In this document: piece after piece, positions 60,741 to 64,000 of the stretch | How the letters are laid out: the number at the start of each line of letters is the position of its first letter | How positions within the stretch are numbered: position 1 is the first letter of the stretch | Assembly: GCF_002245215.1 (NCBI RefSeq) | Contig: NZ_NPMR01000002.1 | Location: forward strand, 248,001 to 312,000 | Length of the DNA: 64,000 nt | Direction: 5' to 3' | DNA from: Microbacterium sp. Yaish 1 | GTDB lineage: Bacteria > Actinomycetota > Actinomycetes > Actinomycetales > Microbacteriaceae | Made by a program: the position numbers and the translations under genes | The notes under the pieces: model-generated | Database searches by the model: none | Seen by the model: only the letters and a program-made list of their open reading frames with translations | What the model was told of the DNA's origin: nothing

Positions 60741-61713
60741 CGGCTGCCGTGGCGCGGTCTGCGTCGAGTCGGACGAGGACCACACCGACGAGGATGAGCG
60801 CGCCGCCGACGAACTGGACCGGCGCGGGCGCCTCCGCCAGGAGCAGCCACGCGAAGCCGAGTGCGAACAGCACCTCCGAGAGGCCGATGAACGAGGCCAG
60901 GCGCGATCCCGTGCGCGGCACCGCGGAGACACCCAGGGCGTAGGCCGTTCCGGTCGCGGCGCCCACCCAGAGCAGGACGACGAGGGGCGGCAGTTGCATC
61001 CCGACCACGTCTGCGAGCACGGCGTTCGTCGCGAAGGGCAGGAATCCGGTGAGGAGGAAGGTGCCGATGATCGCGCTCGCGACCACCATGCCGCCGGCGG
61101 CCAGGACGAGGGGCGGCAGCGTGTCGCCGGTGCGCTCGGCCATGACGAAGTAGACGCACGTGCAGAGGGCCGCGCCGAGAGCGAGGAGCGTCCCCCAGAA
61201 GTCGAAACGTGCTCCGGCGATGTCGACGACCAGCACCAGCCCCGCCATGGCGACGACGGAGCCGGCGATCACCGTCGGCGACGGCCGGCGGCGGGTGGTC
61301 AGCCAGACCCAGATCACCAGGAGCACGGGCGCGAGGTATTGGATGAGGAGGGCGACGGCGACCGGCATCCGCTGCATGGCCGAGAAGTAGAACAGCTGGC
61401 AGCCGACGACGGGCATCGCACCGAAAGCGATCAATGCCAGCCCGTGCCGACGCAAGAAGTGCCGTTCTCGAGCGATCGCGCGGATCAGGAACGGCGACAG
61501 CACGAGGGCTGCGACGCCGATCCGGATGAACAGCGCGGCGCCCAATGACCAGCCGTTCTCGAGCAACGGCTTCACGAGCGGACCGCTCGACGAGAAGGCG
61601 AGCGCGGAGGCGACGGCCATGGCCATGCCCGCGGTCCGCCTGCCGGGGGCGCCGGCGGGCAGGGGCTCCGGTGCGCCTGCGATGATGGGCAGGGGCGCGG
61701 TGGGGTTCGTCAT
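60706..61713 (-). CDS. EamA/DMT-family transporter
   Basis: Drug/metabolite-type permease of 335 aa with ten hydrophobic segments in two EamA repeats (about residues 28-165 and 180-318); likely an exporter of amino acids or related metabolites. Seen: ALAFSSSGPLVKPLLENGWS at helix 1, YLAPVLLVIWVW ending the first repeat, and SRLASFIGLSEVLFALGFAW in the second, typical of the family. The ATG at 61713 has GAGG 6 nt upstream. It is divergent from the CGNR regulator, with an operator-like dyad between. Confidence 0.87.
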   Translation of the reverse strand: MTNPTAPLPIIAGAPEPLPAGAPGRRTAGMAMAVASALAFSSSGPLVKPLLENGWSLGAALFIRIGVAALVLSPFLIRAIARERHFLRRHGLALIAFGAMPVVGCQLFYFSAMQRMPVAVALLIQYLAPVLLVIWVWLTTRRRPSPTVIAGSVVAMAGLVLVVDIAGARFDFWGTLLALGAALCTCVYFVMAERTGDTLPPLVLAAGGMVVASAIIGTFLLTGFLPFATNAVLADVVGMQLPPLVVLLWVGAATGTAYALGVSAVPRTGSRLASFIGLSEVLFALGFAWLLLAEAPAPVQFVGGALILVGVVLVRLDADRATAAVRPRAPQRATA

Positions 61714-61754
61714 CGGCAGCCTCGATGGTCAGGGGTGAAAGTTATCTACACTCG

Positions 61755-61778
61755 TGACAGTAATGCTCGCTATCGTCA
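61755..61778. promoter_or_regulatory. Operator-like dyad in the EamA-CGNR intergenic region
   Basis: TGACAGTA, 8 bp, TATCGTCA: inverted 8-mers matching 6 of 8. The right arm contains the TATCGT -10 (61771-61776) of the CGNR gene. Occupation would block that promoter and could also affect the divergent EamA gene, fitting autoregulation (inference). Confidence 0.4.
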
Positions 61779-61787
61779 GGAGTCAAC

Positions 61788-62348
61788 GTGGTCTTCATCC
61801 ATGACACGGAATTGTCGCTGCGCGCGACGGCTGCGCTGGTCAACACGCTCCCGCTCACGAGCGCAGACGCCGCCGACACGCTCACCGACGGGGACGATCT
61901 GGATGCCTTCCTCACCGAGTTCGCCTTCACCGGCGGGATCGTGCGCGACGACGCCGAACTGCAGGCGATGCGCGGCATCCGGTCACGCCTCCGCGAGCTC
62001 TGGGAGCTCGACCGTGACTCCGCCGTGCCCCATGTCAACGCGATGCTGCGAGACGGCCACGCTCAACCTCAGCTGGTGATCCACGACGGATACGACTGGC
62101 ATATCCATGCCACTCCGGACGACGCCCCGCTGGCGACGCGCGTGCTCGTGGAAGCCGGTATGGCTTTCGTCGACGTCATCCGGGCCGACGCTTACGACCG
62201 CGTGCGGATCTGCTCCGCCGACGACTGCGCCGCGGTCTACGTCGACTTCTCGAAGAACGGCTCGAAGCGCTACTGCGACACGGGCAACTGCGGCAACCGC
62301 ATGAACGTCAACGCGTACCGTCGTCGGAAGGCGCGAGAAACCGCTTGA
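61788..62348 (+). CDS. CGNR zinc-finger (ABATE-domain) regulator
   Basis: Putative stress-related transcription regulator of the ABATE/CGNR family. It has 186 aa. Seen: an N-terminal helical ABATE ligand-binding-like domain (about 1-130) and a C-terminal zinc finger (about 140-182) with C-x4-C ... RYCDTGNCGNRMNVNAYRRRK, which contains the diagnostic CGNR. The GTG at 61788 is preceded by AGGAG. Its 3' end overlaps the convergent hydrolase gene by 41 nt. Confidence 0.9.
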   Translation: MVFIHDTELSLRATAALVNTLPLTSADAADTLTDGDDLDAFLTEFAFTGGIVRDDAELQAMRGIRSRLRELWELDRDSAVPHVNAMLRDGHAQPQLVIHDGYDWHIHATPDDAPLATRVLVEAGMAFVDVIRADAYDRVRICSADDCAAVYVDFSKNGSKRYCDTGNCGNRMNVNAYRRRKARETA

Positions 62349-63207
62349 TGGCCGCGGCGGCCTCGCGGGGCTTCTCGTAATGGATGAGATGCCCCACACC
62401 GTCGATCTCGACGAGTTCGGCCGCGGGGAACAGCTCGCGCAGCCGGCGCTCGGCCGCGATCGGGGTGATGTCGTCCTGAACGGCGGCGATGAGCAGTGTC
62501 GGCTGCGGGATGCGCGGAGCGAACGCGCGGACGTCATGGGAGACCGACGTCACGAACGCGTCGCGGAGCACGTCGCGATCGGCGAAGCTCGAGAAGTAGG
62601 TGTCGTGCTGGTCGTGGACGAACCGGCGCAGCGTCCGGTCGCGCGTCTTGACCATCGCGAGGCTCATCACCCGGACGATCAGCCGGTTGCGCAGCAGCGC
62701 CTCGCCCGCCCGCCGCGGGATGCGCGCCCCGACGTCGTAGTACCAGACGGCGAGGCGCGTGAAGATTCCGCGCGGTCCTTCGAGCGCGGGCGCGCCGATG
62801 GGGTTGATGAGGATCAGCCGGGGGGTCGGGAGCCCGCCCGCCACCGCAGCGGAGGAGACGATGGAGCCGAACGAGTGGCCGACGACCACCGCGCCGGGAG
62901 CGACGGCGGCCACGAAGGCGGTGAGCCAGTCGGCGTATGTCTCGAGGTCGTGTTCGCGTCCCGGTATCGGGGCGGTCTCGCCGAATCCCGGCAGGTCGGG
63001 CATGATGACGCGCACGTCACCGAGATGCGCGACGACCGGCTCCAGACCGTGGTGCTCCCCCCGGAATCCGTGCACGGCCACGAGCGTCTGGGGGGCGTCG
63101 TCGCGTCCGTAGACCCAGTACGCGGTCGTCCCGCCGAGGACCTCGGTCTCGAGGCGGCGCACCGGGATGCGTGCGAGCAGGGAGTCGTACGGAGAGACGG
63201 TCGGCAC
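62308..63207 (-). CDS. Alpha/beta-fold hydrolase
   Basis: Cytosolic hydrolase of 299 aa; substrate unknown. Seen: VAVHGFRGEHHGLEP with the oxyanion loop, PDLPGFGETAP, nucleophile Ser in VVGHSFGSIVSS, Asp in AAVQDDITPIAA, and catalytic His in VGHLIHYEKPREA. A helical cap (about 140-225) is rich in Arg. The GTG at 63207 is set by TAGACT 6 nt upstream. Its closest general relatives are esterases and C-C bond hydrolases of the same fold. Confidence 0.87.
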   Translation of the reverse strand: MPTVSPYDSLLARIPVRRLETEVLGGTTAYWVYGRDDAPQTLVAVHGFRGEHHGLEPVVAHLGDVRVIMPDLPGFGETAPIPGREHDLETYADWLTAFVAAVAPGAVVVGHSFGSIVSSAAVAGGLPTPRLILINPIGAPALEGPRGIFTRLAVWYYDVGARIPRRAGEALLRNRLIVRVMSLAMVKTRDRTLRRFVHDQHDTYFSSFADRDVLRDAFVTSVSHDVRAFAPRIPQPTLLIAAVQDDITPIAAERRLRELFPAAELVEIDGVGHLIHYEKPREAAAAIKRFLAPSDDGTR

Positions 63208-63213
63208 CCGTCG

Positions 63214-63219
63214 AGTCTA
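63214..63219 (-). promoter_or_regulatory. -10 hexamer of the alpha/beta hydrolase (TAGACT)
   Basis: Minus-strand TAGACT, 6 nt, then GTG at 63207. Confidence 0.55.
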
Positions 63220-63260
63220 CGGAGGCGGCGCGTCGGATCCTGCGTGTCCGACCTGAGTCG

Positions 63261-63266
63261 TAGCCT
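63261..63266 (+). promoter_or_regulatory. -10 hexamer of the exonuclease gene (TAGCCT)
   Basis: TAGCCT, 7 nt, then GTG at 63274. Confidence 0.45.
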
Positions 63267-63273
63267 CGATTCC

Positions 63274-64000
63274 GTGGAGCCGGATCGCCCCCTCGTCGTC
63301 GCTACGCCCGAACTCGACCTATGGCCCTGCGCGGCACCCGAGTGGTGCCAGGTGGTCGGGGTCTTCGACCTCGAGACGACGGGCGTCGACGTCACCGTCG
63401 ATCGCATCGTCACAGCGCACGTGGGCGTCCTCGACGCCGACGGAACACCGGTGCGCGCCGACAGCTGGCTGGCAGATCCAGGAGTCGACATCCCCGATGG
63501 TGCTGCGGCGATCCACGGCATCACCACCGAGCACGCTCGCCGACACGGACGGCCCGCGTCGGACGTGGTCGCGGAGGTCGTCGCAGCCCTGCGCGGCCTG
63601 TTCGACGCCGGCATCCCGGTGGTGGCGTACAACGCGCCGTTCGATTTCTCGATGCTGAAGTACGAGGCCCTGCGCTACGGGATCGGTCCGATCCTCTCGC
63701 CCTCCCCCGTCATCGACCCGCTCGTCATCGACAAGCGGTATGACCGCTACCGCCGCGGGAAGCGCACCCTCTCGGTGGTCGCCGAGCACTACGCCGTCAC
63801 GCTCACCGGGGCGCACGAGGCTTCTGCAGATGCGATCGCTGCGGGGCGCGTCGCGCAGATCCTCGCCGAGCGGTTCGCCGATGGCCTGCCGTCGACCGCC
63901 GCGGAACTGCACACGCGCCAGGTCGGCTGGGCACGGGCTCAGGCTGAGAGCCTCACCGAGTACTTCGTCAGCATCGGGCGGATCGACGCCGACGTCGACG
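63274..64000 (+). CDS. DnaQ-like 3'-5' exonuclease (3' end outside window)
   Basis: DEDD-superfamily exonuclease related to the DNA polymerase III epsilon subunit. 242 codons are present before the window ends. Seen: ExoI VGVFDLETTGVDV (Asp and Glu), HGITTEHARRHG, ExoII VVAYNAPFDFSMLKYEA, and ExoIII motif LTGAHEASADAIAAGRV with His and Asp, i.e. the DEDDh type. The 30 residues before ExoI are an actinobacterial-type extension. Whether it is a stand-alone exonuclease or has a further C-terminal domain cannot be seen. Confidence 0.88.
   Translation, partial: MEPDRPLVVATPELDLWPCAAPEWCQVVGVFDLETTGVDVTVDRIVTAHVGVLDADGTPVRADSWLADPGVDIPDGAAAIHGITTEHARRHGRPASDVVAEVVAALRGLFDAGIPVVAYNAPFDFSMLKYEALRYGIGPILSPSPVIDPLVIDKRYDRYRRGKRTLSVVAEHYAVTLTGAHEASADAIAAGRVAQILAERFADGLPSTAAELHTRQVGWARAQAESLTEYFVSIGRIDADVD

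Overview
The window is chromosomal DNA of a high-GC actinobacterium, most likely Microbacteriaceae (Microbacterium-like). This is judged from strong G/C third-position bias, GTG starts, ATGA/GTGA coupled operons, conserved actinobacterial gene orders (hisF-hisI-trp-lgt, pafB-pafC-tatA-tatC-helY, nfeD-SPFH) and proteins such as RbpA and an ANTAR regulator. No search was run, so species-level placement is inference. Most of the window is ordinary core genome.

Layout. 1-5652: end of fmt, rsmB, rpe, hisE, hisG, hisF, hisI and a Trp-locus membrane protein. 5700-15863: small membrane protein, trpCBA, lgt, gltBD; trpE is absent from its usual place after hisI. 15908-24237: pyk, tRNA-Leu(CAA), ANTAR response regulator, hotdog thioesterase, polA, a DUF885 peptidase-like protein and an LLM-class flavin oxidoreductase. 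24281-33783: accessory-looking transport and metabolism genes (two MFS permeases, SGNH hydrolase, amylosucrase, two unknown proteins, PAP2 phosphatase, AEC transporter, DUF308 membrane protein). 33797-39336: S9 peptidase, divergent SDR, nfeD-SPFH-GDPD operon, rbpA. 39387-46541 (minus): pafB-pafC, then tatA-tatC-helY, then lnt. 46577-54487: FKBP lipoprotein, HAD phosphatase plus TrmI, PAC2 protein, UppP, M20 hydrolase, tRNA-Leu(GAG), superfamily 2 helicase. 54568-64000: SGNH paralogue, interrupted SpoU methyltransferase locus, sirtuin, histidine phosphatase, Lrp regulator, EamA exporter, CGNR regulator, alpha/beta hydrolase, and the start of a DnaQ-like exonuclease.

Most interesting region: about 55.8-58.3 kb. 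A two-gene module (ParA-type ATPase followed by a PIN-domain nuclease-like protein), AT-richer than its surroundings, lies inside a SpoU/TrmH-family RNA methyltransferase gene. The original 3' half survives as a remnant on the far side (55414-55827). The functional copy ends in a diverged replacement 3' half that appears to have come in with the insert. This looks like target-gene restoration by an integrating cargo element. No recombinase is visible. The ParA-PIN pair is a candidate defence or toxin-like system.

Expression signals are unusually readable. About eighteen genes have a TANNNT-like -10 hexamer ending 6-8 nt before the start codon, implying leaderless mRNAs. In three places the TAG stop of the upstream gene is also the first three bases of the next gene's -10. 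Several accessory genes (MFS, amylosucrase, a 101-aa unknown, possibly PAP2) are preceded by a very short ORF, leaderless in the first three, whose TGA overlaps the ATG of the gene, suggesting leader-peptide coupling. No stretch over 300 bases lacks a gene, and no CRISPR array was seen.
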